In this document: one piece after another, positions 45,556-53,650 of the stretch
Layout: each line of letters begins with the position of its first letter
Position numbering within the stretch: position 1 is the stretch's first letter
Assembly: GCA_016190245.1 (NCBI GenBank)
Contig: JACPQY010000085.1
Span: 62,001 to 126,000, forward strand
Source: Nitrospirota bacterium
GTDB lineage: Bacteria; JACPQY01
Direction of reading: 5' to 3'
DNA length: 64,000 nucleotides
The notes under the pieces: generated by a model
The model's input: the letters and a program-made list of their open reading frames with translations, nothing else
Told to the model about the DNA's origin: nothing
The model's database searches: none
Program-made: the position numbers and the translations under genes

Positions 45556-47226
45556 ATGGGGATCACGGGAGGTCTCGACGAAGCGCTCCGCGCGGCCGAA
45601 AGCGCCTGCCGGGAGGCCCTCGCCCACCTGGCGCGGCTGACGGCCAAGAACGGCGAGGTATCCAACCAGGAACTCGATCGGCACCAGATTGCGGCGTACG
45701 ACCTTGCCTTCCTCATGGCCGAACTCCACGCCACGGGTCACCTCCGACGCCACGCGGGTCGCCTGCGCGAACTTCGGGCCGACGGAAATTTCGAGACCGC
45801 GATGGCAGACACCATGGCCGCCGAGACTGTGCACGACATCCGATCGAAGTTGAGCGGCCGTCCCCAGAGCTTCGGTCCCGCGGCTGCCAAAGCGATCGAT
45901 GAACTTTCCAAGGCCCCACTCTCAAGCGCCGTGGCCGAGGCCCAGGACCCCTCCCGCTACACGGCCCTCGCCATCGAGATCCGCCGACGGGGCGACGGCG
46001 GAACGTACGGCCTGTCGGAGGAACAGCAGCTCATGCGCGACTCCTTCCGGCGTTTCGCCGAAACGAAGGTCCGGCCCGTGGCCGAGAAAACCCACCGCGA
46101 GGACCACCTGATTCCGGAATCCATCATTGCAGAGCTTTCCGAGATGGGCTGCTTCGGCCTCTCCATTCCCCAGCGCTTCGGGGGGTTCCAGAGCGATGAG
46201 AAACCGGACAACATGGGCATGGTGATCGTGACCGAGGAGTTGTCGAGGGGATCTCTCGGCGTGGCCGGCAGTCTGATCACGCGCCCCGAGATCCTGGCCA
46301 AGGCCCTCCTCAAGGGCGGCACCGCGGAGCAGAAGGAAAAGTGGCTGCCGCAGATGGCCGCCGGAAAGAAGATGGTCGCGGTAGGCGTGACGGAGCCGGA
46401 TTTCGGATCGGACGTGGCGGGGATGAAATGCTCCGCGACTCGCGCGAAGGGTGGGTGGCTCCTCGACGGCGCCAAGACGTGGTGCACCTTCGCGGGACGG
46501 GCCGAGCTCATCATGGTGCTTGCGCGGACGGATCCCGACCTCTCGAAAAAACACCGCGGGCTCTCCGTTTTCGTGGTCGAAAAGCCGCCGTTCGAAGGCC
46601 ACAACTTCGAGCACCGGCAGGAGGGCGGCGGACGCCTCGCGGGCCGCGCGATCGGGACGATCGGGTACCGCGGGATGCATTCGTACGAACTCCACTTCGA
46701 GAACTTCCTCGTTCCCGAGGACGCGCTCGTCGGCGGCGAGCAGGGGCTCGGCAAGGGCTTCTATCTCCAGATGGAAGGTTTTGCCGGCGGACGCCTCCAG
46801 ACCGCGGCCCGCGCCAACGGCGTGATGCAGGCCGCCTTCGAGAAGGCGCTCGCCTATGCCCAGGAGCGCAAGGTCTTCGGCCGACCGATCCTGGACTTCC
46901 CGCTCACGCAGCACAAGCTTGCGCGGATGGCCATGCTGATTCAAGCCTCCCGTCAATTCACGTACGCCGTCGCGCGGATGTTCGACGAGGGGAAGGGGCA
47001 GATGGAGGGCTCAACGGTGAAGTTCTTCGCATCCAAGATCGCCGAGTGGGTCTGCCGCGAGGCCATGCAGATCCACGGAGGCATGGGCTACGCAGAGGAG
47101 TACGACGTGTCGAGGTATTTCGTGGACGCGCGCGTGTTCTCCATCTTCGAGGGCGCAGAGGAGGTGCTGGCCCTCCGCGTGGTCGCGCGGTCGCTCATCG
47201 AACAAGCCGCCAAGGAGGCCGCATGA
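45556..47226 (+). CDS. mcd: (2S)-methylsuccinyl-CoA dehydrogenase
   Basis: 556 residues. A 150-residue N-terminal helical extension ('RLTAKNGEVSNQELDRHQIAAYDLAFLMAEL') precedes a full acyl-CoA dehydrogenase core ('GVTEPDFGSDVAGMKC', 'GGMGYAEEYDVSRYFVDARV'). This layout is specific to Mcd. The flavoenzyme oxidises methylsuccinyl-CoA to mesaconyl-CoA and passes electrons to ETF, whose beta-chain gene lies at the right edge of the window. The stop overlaps the start of mch (ATGA). Confidence 0.92.
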   Translation: MGITGGLDEALRAAESACREALAHLARLTAKNGEVSNQELDRHQIAAYDLAFLMAELHATGHLRRHAGRLRELRADGNFETAMADTMAAETVHDIRSKLSGRPQSFGPAAAKAIDELSKAPLSSAVAEAQDPSRYTALAIEIRRRGDGGTYGLSEEQQLMRDSFRRFAETKVRPVAEKTHREDHLIPESIIAELSEMGCFGLSIPQRFGGFQSDEKPDNMGMVIVTEELSRGSLGVAGSLITRPEILAKALLKGGTAEQKEKWLPQMAAGKKMVAVGVTEPDFGSDVAGMKCSATRAKGGWLLDGAKTWCTFAGRAELIMVLARTDPDLSKKHRGLSVFVVEKPPFEGHNFEHRQEGGGRLAGRAIGTIGYRGMHSYELHFENFLVPEDALVGGEQGLGKGFYLQMEGFAGGRLQTAARANGVMQAAFEKALAYAQERKVFGRPILDFPLTQHKLARMAMLIQASRQFTYAVARMFDEGKGQMEGSTVKFFASKIAEWVCREAMQIHGGMGYAEEYDVSRYFVDARVFSIFEGAEEVLALRVVARSLIEQAAKEAA

Positions 47227-48503
47227 AACCGGAAATCGTCGTCCCGTGCATCCCCCAAGAGGAACGAGGCCCCGCCCTGCCCGCCCAGATCGGCCCCAAC
47301 GTAAGGGAGCCACAGTATGGCCGCTACCTCGCGGATTTCCTGGAAGGCGAGGTCTTCGAGCACCCTCGCGGGATCACCCTCACGCCGGCGTTTTGCCAGG
47401 ACTTCGCCGCAACCTTCATGGAGACGAACCCCATCTACCTGAATGACGAATTCGCGCGCACGCACGGCTTCGAGCGGCGGCCGGCTTCTCCCCTCCTCAC
47501 GCTCAATCTGGCGCTGAGCCTCGGCGTGCAGAACGATTCCGAAAAAGCCATCGCGCATCTGGGCTATTACAACGTTCTCTTCCTGCGCCCGGCCTATCCC
47601 GGCGACACGATCCGCTCGCTCACGAAAGTGCTCAAGCGCCAGGAGCGGGGCGAGGGGAAACCGGGGATCGTCAGCGTGCGGACGATCGGCCTCAACCAGC
47701 GCGAGGAAGTGGTGGTCCAGTACGATCGGAAGATCATGATTCCTGCAGGCGGGAGTCGGGATACTCGCCCTTCTGGCGCGGCCTTCCTGGCCGCTCGGGA
47801 GGGGGCGAGTACCGCCTGCCTGCCGCGGCTCGGCGCAGGCACGGCGCCGTCCCTGGCTGGGTCGGCAGTCGGCAGTGGGCGGAAGGCGGTCCGCTTTCCG
47901 GAAGAAGGCAAAGCAAGCATTCACCTGCCCAAACCGAACGGGGCGTATCCAGCGAACCTCACCGGCCCAAATACGTACTTCGAGGATTTCGCGGTGGGCG
48001 AGATCATCGTTCACGCCAATGGCCGCACCATCACGGACGAACACTATGGCTGGACGTACAAGCTGGGCAACACTCATCCGCTGCACTACGACAAACTTTA
48101 CAGTGCGGGACGCGGCGGGCCGCTCAGCGGCGAGCCGGTGGTGTACGGCGGACTCGTCTTCGCCTGGCTGGCAGGACTCGCGAGCCGGGACACCGAGGAG
48201 AACGCGCTCTGGGATTTCGGCTACACCGAGGGCTACCACACGCAGCCGTCGGTCTCGGGCGACACGGTCTCCGCCCTCTCGCGCGTGCTGCACAAGGAGG
48301 ACGGACCACCGGGGCTTCACGCGGGCGTCGTGACGTTCCAACTCATCGGCGTGAAGGGGCTGAAAGCGAAGGATGCGCTCGCGAAATACGGCCCCGATCT
48401 GTTCCTCAAAGAAAACGACAAGAAGGACAAAGGCAAAGAGAAGATCTCGGAAAAGATTTTCGAGATCGAACGCCGGCTTCTCATTAAGAAGCGGCCGACC
48501 TGA
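47223..48503 (+). CDS. mch: mesaconyl-CoA hydratase with an in-frame repeat insertion
   Basis: 426 residues with two MaoC-like hot-dog domains. The first ('[16 protein letters not shown]' to 'MIPAGG') and the second ('[40 protein letters not shown]') are joined in the family by a short linker. Here about 60 residues (172-235) come from a palindromic element. Mch hydrates mesaconyl-CoA to beta-methylmalyl-CoA, the substrate of the lyase encoded at 39821. The Lys-rich stretch '[16 protein letters not shown]' near the C-terminus is also unusual. Confidence 0.9.
   Translation: MKPEIVVPCIPQEERGPALPAQIGPNVREPQYGRYLADFLEGEVFEHPRGITLTPAFCQDFAATFMETNPIYLNDEFARTHGFERRPASPLLTLNLALSLGVQNDSEKAIAHLGYYNVLFLRPAYPGDTIRSLTKVLKRQERGEGKPGIVSVRTIGLNQREEVVVQYDRKIMIPAGGSRDTRPSGAAFLAAREGASTACLPRLGAGTAPSLAGSAVGSGRKAVRFPEEGKASIHLPKPNGAYPANLTGPNTYFEDFAVGEIIVHANGRTITDEHYGWTYKLGNTHPLHYDKLYSAGRGGPLSGEPVVYGGLVFAWLAGLASRDTEENALWDFGYTEGYHTQPSVSGDTVSALSRVLHKEDGPPGLHAGVVTFQLIGVKGLKAKDALAKYGPDLFLKENDKKDKGKEKISEKIFEIERRLLIKKRPT
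47741..47905. repeat. palindromic element and heptamers inserted in frame in mch
   Basis: Outer arms GCAGGCGG and CCGCCTGC-like surround ACTCGCCC / GGGCGAGT arms. GTCGGCAGTCGGCAG heptamers follow at about 47860-47880. The reading frame is kept. Confidence 0.7.
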
Positions 48504-48517
48504 GGAGACGCGCCACC

Positions 48518-49783
48518 ATGTCCACCCCTGCCCTTCAAGTCGTAAAGGAGATCTACGAGGTCGGCGAATCGCCGCCCCTTGGCTGCGTGCCCCGGGAGAT
48601 GTACGCCCACGTCATTCGGTCCTCCCGATTCGGCGAGCCGAAGACGGCCTTCCAAGTCGAACGGATCGCCGTGCCCGAGCCGAAGCCCAACGAAGTGCTC
48701 GTGTACGTCATGGCGGCCGGCATCAACTACAACAACGTCTGGGCCGCACGGGGGGTCCCCGTGGACGTGATCAAGGCCCGGCAGAAGCAGGGCGATCCCA
48801 ACGATTTCCACATCGGCGGGAGCGACGCGTCCGGAATCGTCTGGGCCGTGGGTTCGGAGGTGAGGAACGTCAAGGTCGGTGATCCCGTCGTGATCCACTG
48901 CGGCTCATGGGACCCGCAGGACCCGTTCATCGTCGAGGGCGGCGATCCGATGCTGAGTTCGAGTCAGCTCATCTGGGGCTACGAAACCAACTGGGGCAGC
49001 TTTGCCCAGTTCACGCTCGTTCAGGCCCACCAATGCCTCCCCAAACCACCGGCCCTCACGTGGGAGGCCGCGGCGGCGTACATGCTGGTGGGGGCCACGG
49101 CGTATCGGATGCTCCGCGGCTGGCCTCCGCACACCGTGCAGAGAAACGACGCCGTTCTCGTCTGGGGCGCCGCAGGAGGGCTCGGCTCGATGGCCGTTCA
49201 AATCGTGAAGGCCTTCGGGGGCATCCCGGTCGGAGTCGTTTCCGGAGAGGACAAGTTCGACTACTGCATCAAGCTCGGCGCGAAGGGGTGCATCAACCGG
49301 AAGCGCTTTTCTCACTGGGGCATGCCTCCGCATTGGAAAGACACCGAGGGACAGGCCAGGTGGTGCGAGGGCGCGCGCGCATTCGGCAAGGCGATCTGGA
49401 ACGTGGTGGGCGAGCGCCGCAACCCCCGCATCGTCTTCGAGCACCCTGGGGAGGACACCGTCCCCACCTCCATGTTCGTCTGCGACACCGGCGGGATGGT
49501 CGTGATCTGTGCCGGCACCACGGGGTACAGCGCCGTCTCGGATCTGCGCTACCTCTGGATGCGCCAGAAGCGGTTCCAAGGCTCCCACTTCGCGAACGAC
49601 GACCAGTGCGCCGCGCTCAACCACCTCGTCGCCCAGGGCGTGGTGGACCCGTGCCTCTCGCGGACCTTCACCTTCGACGAGATCCCGCTTGCGCACCAAC
49701 TCATGCACGAGAACAAACACCCCAGCGGCAACATGGCCGCCCTCGTGGGCGCGCCGCGGCCGGGCATGAGGGACGTGGGGTGA
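48518..49783 (+). CDS. ccr: crotonyl-CoA carboxylase/reductase
   Basis: 421 residues, the normal length for Ccr. '[14 protein letters not shown]', '[14 protein letters not shown]', '[13 protein letters not shown]' and the NADPH-binding '[21 protein letters not shown]' identify this branch of the medium-chain reductases rather than plain enoyl reductases. It reductively carboxylates crotonyl-CoA to ethylmalonyl-CoA, the committed step of the pathway. GAGGAG lies just before the ATG, 15 bases after mch. Confidence 0.94.
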   Translation: MSTPALQVVKEIYEVGESPPLGCVPREMYAHVIRSSRFGEPKTAFQVERIAVPEPKPNEVLVYVMAAGINYNNVWAARGVPVDVIKARQKQGDPNDFHIGGSDASGIVWAVGSEVRNVKVGDPVVIHCGSWDPQDPFIVEGGDPMLSSSQLIWGYETNWGSFAQFTLVQAHQCLPKPPALTWEAAAAYMLVGATAYRMLRGWPPHTVQRNDAVLVWGAAGGLGSMAVQIVKAFGGIPVGVVSGEDKFDYCIKLGAKGCINRKRFSHWGMPPHWKDTEGQARWCEGARAFGKAIWNVVGERRNPRIVFEHPGEDTVPTSMFVCDTGGMVVICAGTTGYSAVSDLRYLWMRQKRFQGSHFANDDQCAALNHLVAQGVVDPCLSRTFTFDEIPLAHQLMHENKHPSGNMAALVGAPRPGMRDVG

Positions 49784-49905
49784 GATCGGCAGTCGAGAGT
49801 CGGCAGTAGGCAGTCGGGAGTCAGCCGTCCACAGTCCATCTCCGATCGTGCGTCGTCGATAGTCCATCGTCCATGGTCGATCGTCCATAGTCCGTTGTCG
49901 TTACG
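49784..49905. repeat. tandem heptamer array between ccr and ecm
   Basis: About 15 degenerate 7-bp units end in AGTC or CGTC (GGCAGTC, GAGAGTC, GGGAGTC, CATCGTC, CATAGTC). It fills almost the whole intergenic space. Confidence 0.75.
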
Positions 49906-49917
49906 CCCGGCCTGACC

Positions 49918-49953
49918 TTGTCCCTTCCAACGCCCGCGGGGTACAATGACCTC
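49918..49953 (+). promoter_or_regulatory. promoter of ecm (leaderless)
   Basis: TTGTCC (49918-49923), 18 bases, TACAAT (49942-49947), six bases, then GTG at 49954. Confidence 0.65.
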
Positions 49954-52104
49954 GTGAGTCACAAAGACAAGCCGTGGATCATGCGGACGTATGCGGGGCA
50001 CTCGTCCGCGGCCGCCTCGAACGAACTGTACCGCGCGAACCTCGCCAAAGGCCAGACGGGACTCTCCATCGCCTTCGACCTGCCCACGCAGATCGGCTAC
50101 GACTCGGATCACTCACTCGCCCACGGCGAAGTCGGCAAGGTGGGGGTCCCCATCTGCTCGATCGAGGATCTCGACCGGCTCCTCGAGGGCATCCCCCTCG
50201 ACCGGATGAACACTTCGATGACGATCAACGCCACCGCCGCGTGGCTTCTCTCTCTCTACATCGCGCTTGCCGAAAACCGCGGGATCGCTCCGCAGACACT
50301 CCAAGGCACCACGCAAAACGACATCATCAAGGAATACCTCTCGCGCGGGACCTACATCTTCCCGCCCGACCCCTCGATGCGACTCATCACCGACGTGGTG
50401 CTGTACACCGTGGGGAACGTGCCGAAATGGAACCCGATCAATGTGTGCAGCTATCACCTCCAGGAGGCGGGCGCCACGCCGGTCCAGGAGATCGCCTTCG
50501 CCCTCTGCACGGCAATCGCGGTGCTGGACGGGACACGGGCGGCCCTTGCGCAAAGAAACCGCCAAGCATCCATTCACTACCCCCCATCCTCACCTTCCCC
50601 CGCAAGGGGGGAAGGGACACATGAGGAGGCGCCGCCCCCTTCTTTCCCCTCCCCCTGGACGGGGGAGGGTATGGGTGGGGGTGAACTCCCGCCCGCTGGA
50701 AATCGTCAAGTGCCAAGCCTGACCCCGGATGGGGTGGATGCGATCGTCGGGAGGATGTCGTTCTTCCTGAACTCGGGGATTCGCTTCGTGGAGGAGATGT
50801 GCAAGGTGCGCGCCTTTACCGAGTTGTGGGATGAGCTTGCGCGGAGCCGCTACGGCGTCGAGGATCCGCAATACCGCCGCTTCCGGTACGGCGTGCAGGT
50901 GAACTCGCTCGGCCTCACGGAGAGACAGCCCGAGAACAACATCATGCGGATCGCCTTCGAGGCGCTGGGTGTCGTCCTATCGAAGAGCGCGCGCGCACGC
51001 TCGCTCCAGCTCCCCGCTTGGAACGAGGCCCTCGGACTGCCACGGCCGTGGGACCAGCAGCTCTCGCTCCGGCTCCAGCAGATCCTCGCTCACGAGACTG
51101 ATGTTCTCGAATACGAAGACCTCTTCGACGGCTCGCCCGTCATCCGCGCAAAGGTGGACGAGCTCACGGCCGCCGCCAAGGAGGAGATGAATCGGATCCT
51201 GGAGATGGGCGGGATCGTCCGCGCCGTCGAGACGGGATACGTGAAGCAGCGGCTGGTCGAATCGAACGCGGCGAGGCTGCGGGCCATCGAAGCCGGGGAA
51301 CAGACCGTGGTCGGTGTGAACAAGCTGACCGAGACCGCCCCCTCGCCTCTCACGGCATCCGACGAGAATCCTCTCATCCTGAAAGTGGACCCCAGAGCCG
51401 GGGAGGAACAACTCGCCCGGCTGCGCGCATTTCGATCGCGGCGAAACGCGAGGGACGTGGAGGCGGCGCTCAAGGGTCTGGGGGATACCGCGCGACAGGG
51501 GGCGAACCTCATGCCGGCCTCCATCCGCGCCGCCCACGCGGGCGTCACAACAGGTGAGTGGGCCGACGTCCTGCGCGAGGTCTTCGGTGAATACCGGGCC
51601 CCAACAGGCGTAGCCCCGTCCATCGGAACAGTCCCTTCGAATGGATCGGGGACCGCACGCAATGCCCCCGATGAAGCCCAACGCGCGATGGGGCGCAGAG
51701 TGCGCATCCTCATCGGCAAGCCGGGCCTGGACGGGCACTCGAACGGCGCGGAACAGATCGCCGTGCGCGCCCGGGACGCAGGGATGGAGGTGATCTACGC
51801 CGGCATCCGCCTCACACCCGAACAGATCGCCGTCTCCGCGCTCCAGGAAGACGTGGATCTCATCGGCCTCAGCATCCTCTCGGGTTCGCACGTTGAGCTC
51901 GTGACCGAGGTCATGTCACACCTCAACAAACAAGGCCTGGTCGACGTGCCCGTCGTCGTCGGCGGCATCATCCCCCCCCCCGATCACGACGCCCTCCGGA
52001 AGCTTGGCGTCAAACGGATCTACACGCCGAAGGATTTCGAGCTGAACGCCATCCTCTCCGACCTCCTCACCCTCGCCGCCGAGGCCCGGCGTCATTCATC
52101 CTGA
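49954..52104 (+). CDS. ecm: (2R)-ethylmalonyl-CoA mutase with two in-frame repeat insertions
   Basis: 716 residues. The catalytic TIM barrel starts 'KPWIMRTYAGHSSAAASNELYRANLAKGQTG', and the B12 domain follows, with the base-off ligand His595 in 'KPGLDGHSNGAEQIAVRARD'. 'GIRLTPEQI' and 'YTPKDFELNAI' match ethylmalonyl- rather than methylmalonyl-CoA mutase. It converts ethylmalonyl-CoA to methylsuccinyl-CoA using adenosylcobalamin. About 50 residues near 205-256, between 'AVLDGTRAAL' and 'DAIVGRMSFF', translate a palindromic element. A second, degenerate one lies in the linker before the B12 domain (about 549-570). It is the last gene of the pathway cluster. Confidence 0.92.
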   Translation: MSHKDKPWIMRTYAGHSSAAASNELYRANLAKGQTGLSIAFDLPTQIGYDSDHSLAHGEVGKVGVPICSIEDLDRLLEGIPLDRMNTSMTINATAAWLLSLYIALAENRGIAPQTLQGTTQNDIIKEYLSRGTYIFPPDPSMRLITDVVLYTVGNVPKWNPINVCSYHLQEAGATPVQEIAFALCTAIAVLDGTRAALAQRNRQASIHYPPSSPSPARGEGTHEEAPPPSFPSPWTGEGMGGGELPPAGNRQVPSLTPDGVDAIVGRMSFFLNSGIRFVEEMCKVRAFTELWDELARSRYGVEDPQYRRFRYGVQVNSLGLTERQPENNIMRIAFEALGVVLSKSARARSLQLPAWNEALGLPRPWDQQLSLRLQQILAHETDVLEYEDLFDGSPVIRAKVDELTAAAKEEMNRILEMGGIVRAVETGYVKQRLVESNAARLRAIEAGEQTVVGVNKLTETAPSPLTASDENPLILKVDPRAGEEQLARLRAFRSRRNARDVEAALKGLGDTARQGANLMPASIRAAHAGVTTGEWADVLREVFGEYRAPTGVAPSIGTVPSNGSGTARNAPDEAQRAMGRRVRILIGKPGLDGHSNGAEQIAVRARDAGMEVIYAGIRLTPEQIAVSALQEDVDLIGLSILSGSHVELVTEVMSHLNKQGLVDVPVVVGGIIPPPDHDALRKLGVKRIYTPKDFELNAILSDLLTLAAEARRHSS
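50578..50700. repeat. multi-hairpin palindromic element inserted in frame in ecm
   Basis: CTTCCCCC-gcaa-GGGGGGAAG and CCTCCCCC-tggac-GGGGGAGG hairpins lie inside outer arms TTCACTACCCCCCATCC / GGGTATGGGTGGGGGTGAA. It is nearly the same as the intergenic copy at 38075-38190. Confidence 0.85.
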
Positions 52105-52149
52105 CCCGGACGCTTTTTCCCCCACCCAGCAACCCGGCCCCACCCCCCG

Positions 52150-52407
52150 TCAGTAGATGTCGCCACGCGGGCCGATCGTCTCTACCAAGACGCAATTCCT
52201 CTCCCCGTCGATCGAGTAGACGACTCGCATGGAACCAACCCCGTAGCGATAGCTCCCCGTCAACTCACCTCGCAGCTTTCGGACATGGGCACCCGCAAAG
52301 GGATCCACCTGAGGTGAAGCGAAGCAACGATCCAACTTCCGGGGTGTCTTGGACGACACCTTTCGGCAGAACTTGAGGGCTTCGTCGGAGAGGCGGACCT
52401 CAAACAC
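52150..52407 (-). CDS. RelE/ParE-family toxin
   Basis: 85 residues with the RelE/ParE pattern 'VRLSDEALKFCRKV...FAGAHVRKLRGELTGSYRYGVGSMRVVYSID...VLVETIGPRGDIY'. Its start overlaps the stop of the upstream small gene by eight bases, the usual antitoxin-toxin order. It would block translation or gyrase when free. Confidence 0.85.
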   Translation of the reverse strand: MFEVRLSDEALKFCRKVSSKTPRKLDRCFASPQVDPFAGAHVRKLRGELTGSYRYGVGSMRVVYSIDGERNCVLVETIGPRGDIY

Positions 52408-52639
52408 GCCGGCGGACGCTTCGCCAGGGCGTGGTCTTTCCTCGACGAACCTGATCGCGACCGCGGCGCCAAGACTTCATGAGCGCGGCGTCGCCGGTCA
52501 GCTCCGATGTGGCTTCCCATTCCTCCTTCTCACGGAGGAACCGTAGAAACACCACGGCCTCCTGGAGTCGATCCGACGGCAACGCCTTGAGAAGGTTGAA
52601 CGCCTGGTTTCTCATCCCCACTGGATTATCCTGGTTCAT
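52400..52639 (-). CDS. antitoxin of the RelE/ParE pair
   Basis: 79 residues from the ATG at 52639: a helical N-terminus ('NQAFNLLKALPSDRLQEAVVFLRFLREKEEWEAT') and a basic disordered tail (KSWRRGRDQVRRG). Size, position and overlap with the toxin gene mark it as the antitoxin. I do not recognise its family with confidence. Confidence 0.7.
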   Translation of the reverse strand: MNQDNPVGMRNQAFNLLKALPSDRLQEAVVFLRFLREKEEWEATSELTGDAALMKSWRRGRDQVRRGKTTPWRSVRRRV

Positions 52640-52796
52640 CAACCCCTGCGTTGGCAATTCCAAAGGCCTTGACAGATTTCGACTCCGCGCCTCCAACCGC
52701 ATCCGCGCGGTTCAGACATCCGGCACGGCACGGGATCGGAAGTAGGCCAGGAGTTCCCGCTTGCCGAGGCTTGGGAAACCTGCTCGGCAACAACCC

Positions 52797-53213
52797 TCAG
52801 TCTTTCAGCGCACAGGCAGGAAGGTGTTCTTGGATTTTGTCACGGACACGACGGGCGACTTCAACGGCCCCCTGCGCCTCGTGAAACGGAATCGGTTCCC
52901 ACCCGCCCGGGTAGCGTGCCGAGGTCGCATACTGCGTCAGTCGCCGTCGCTCTTCGGCGCTCAGCGGGACCACCACATCGCCGGGGACGAGCCTCGTGAT
53001 CTGATCCAAATCGTGCGTCTTTGGGAAGTCGATGGCTCTGTGGACAAGCAAGGCCTTCAGATATTTCTCAACGGATTGTTGGGCATGGAAGCACACGGCG
53101 CCTGTTGGACAATCCACATGCTTTTCCAACAGAAAAGCAGCCGCCCGAAGGTCATCCTCCGCAACCTGTACCCATTCGCGAGCCAGCCCCTCGGGTGTAT
53201 CAGCAGCGCTCAT
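52797..53213 (-). CDS. hepT: HEPN-domain protein (HepT-type toxin)
   Basis: 138 residues from the ATG at 53213. 'REWVQVAEDDLRAA', 'CFHAQQSVEKYLKALLV' and 'KTHDLDQI' are typical of the PF05168 HEPN domain. HEPN proteins beside MNT proteins are usually RNases held in check by AMPylation. The start overlaps the end of the nucleotidyltransferase gene by 14 bases. A canonical Rx4-6H motif is not obvious, so catalytic activity is uncertain. Confidence 0.82.
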   Translation of the reverse strand: MSAADTPEGLAREWVQVAEDDLRAAAFLLEKHVDCPTGAVCFHAQQSVEKYLKALLVHRAIDFPKTHDLDQITRLVPGDVVVPLSAEERRRLTQYATSARYPGGWEPIPFHEAQGAVEVARRVRDKIQEHLPACALKD

Positions 53214-53547
53214 AGAGGACGATGCCCTCACGGAGGGCAGGCCGCAGGATAGTGCCGACGAGATTTCCAAATCGGTGCACGTCGTCGGGTGTAAACACGA
53301 TGATATCCTTGGAGACTGGGATGTCGCATAGATCCACCCCGATGCGAACGCTCGCCTCCCTCCTGGACGCTTCCACCGGCATGATGATGAGGAGGTCCAC
53401 GTCGCTGTCCGGCCTCGGGTTCCCCCGGGCGTGCGAACCGAAAAGGACGATTTTCTCCGGGTTGTATTTCTCGACGATAATGGACACCATTTGGCCGATT
53501 TCGCCCCGGAGCCTCGGCGTCGGGCCGGCGGAACGCATGGTGCTCAC
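53200..53547 (-). CDS. mntA: MNT-type nucleotidyltransferase (MntA-like antitoxin)
   Basis: 115 residues with the minimal nucleotidyltransferase motif GSx10DxD complete (Gly37-Ser38 ... Asp49-Val-Asp51 in 'LFGSHARGNPRPDSDVDLLI'). MntA proteins transfer AMP to the HEPN partner and so inactivate it. It forms an overlapping operon with the HEPN gene, 100 bases from the cas9 3' end. Confidence 0.87.
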   Translation of the reverse strand: MSTMRSAGPTPRLRGEIGQMVSIIVEKYNPEKIVLFGSHARGNPRPDSDVDLLIIMPVEASRREASVRIGVDLCDIPVSKDIIVFTPDDVHRFGNLVGTILRPALREGIVLYERC

Positions 53548-53650
53548 ACGAGTAGCCTACTCGGCCCGGGAAAATCGCACAAGGACGTTAGCCGCCCGGC
53601 GTCTTCACGTACGGCCTTTAAGGGGCGTGGAGGTCCGGTGCTGGACGATC

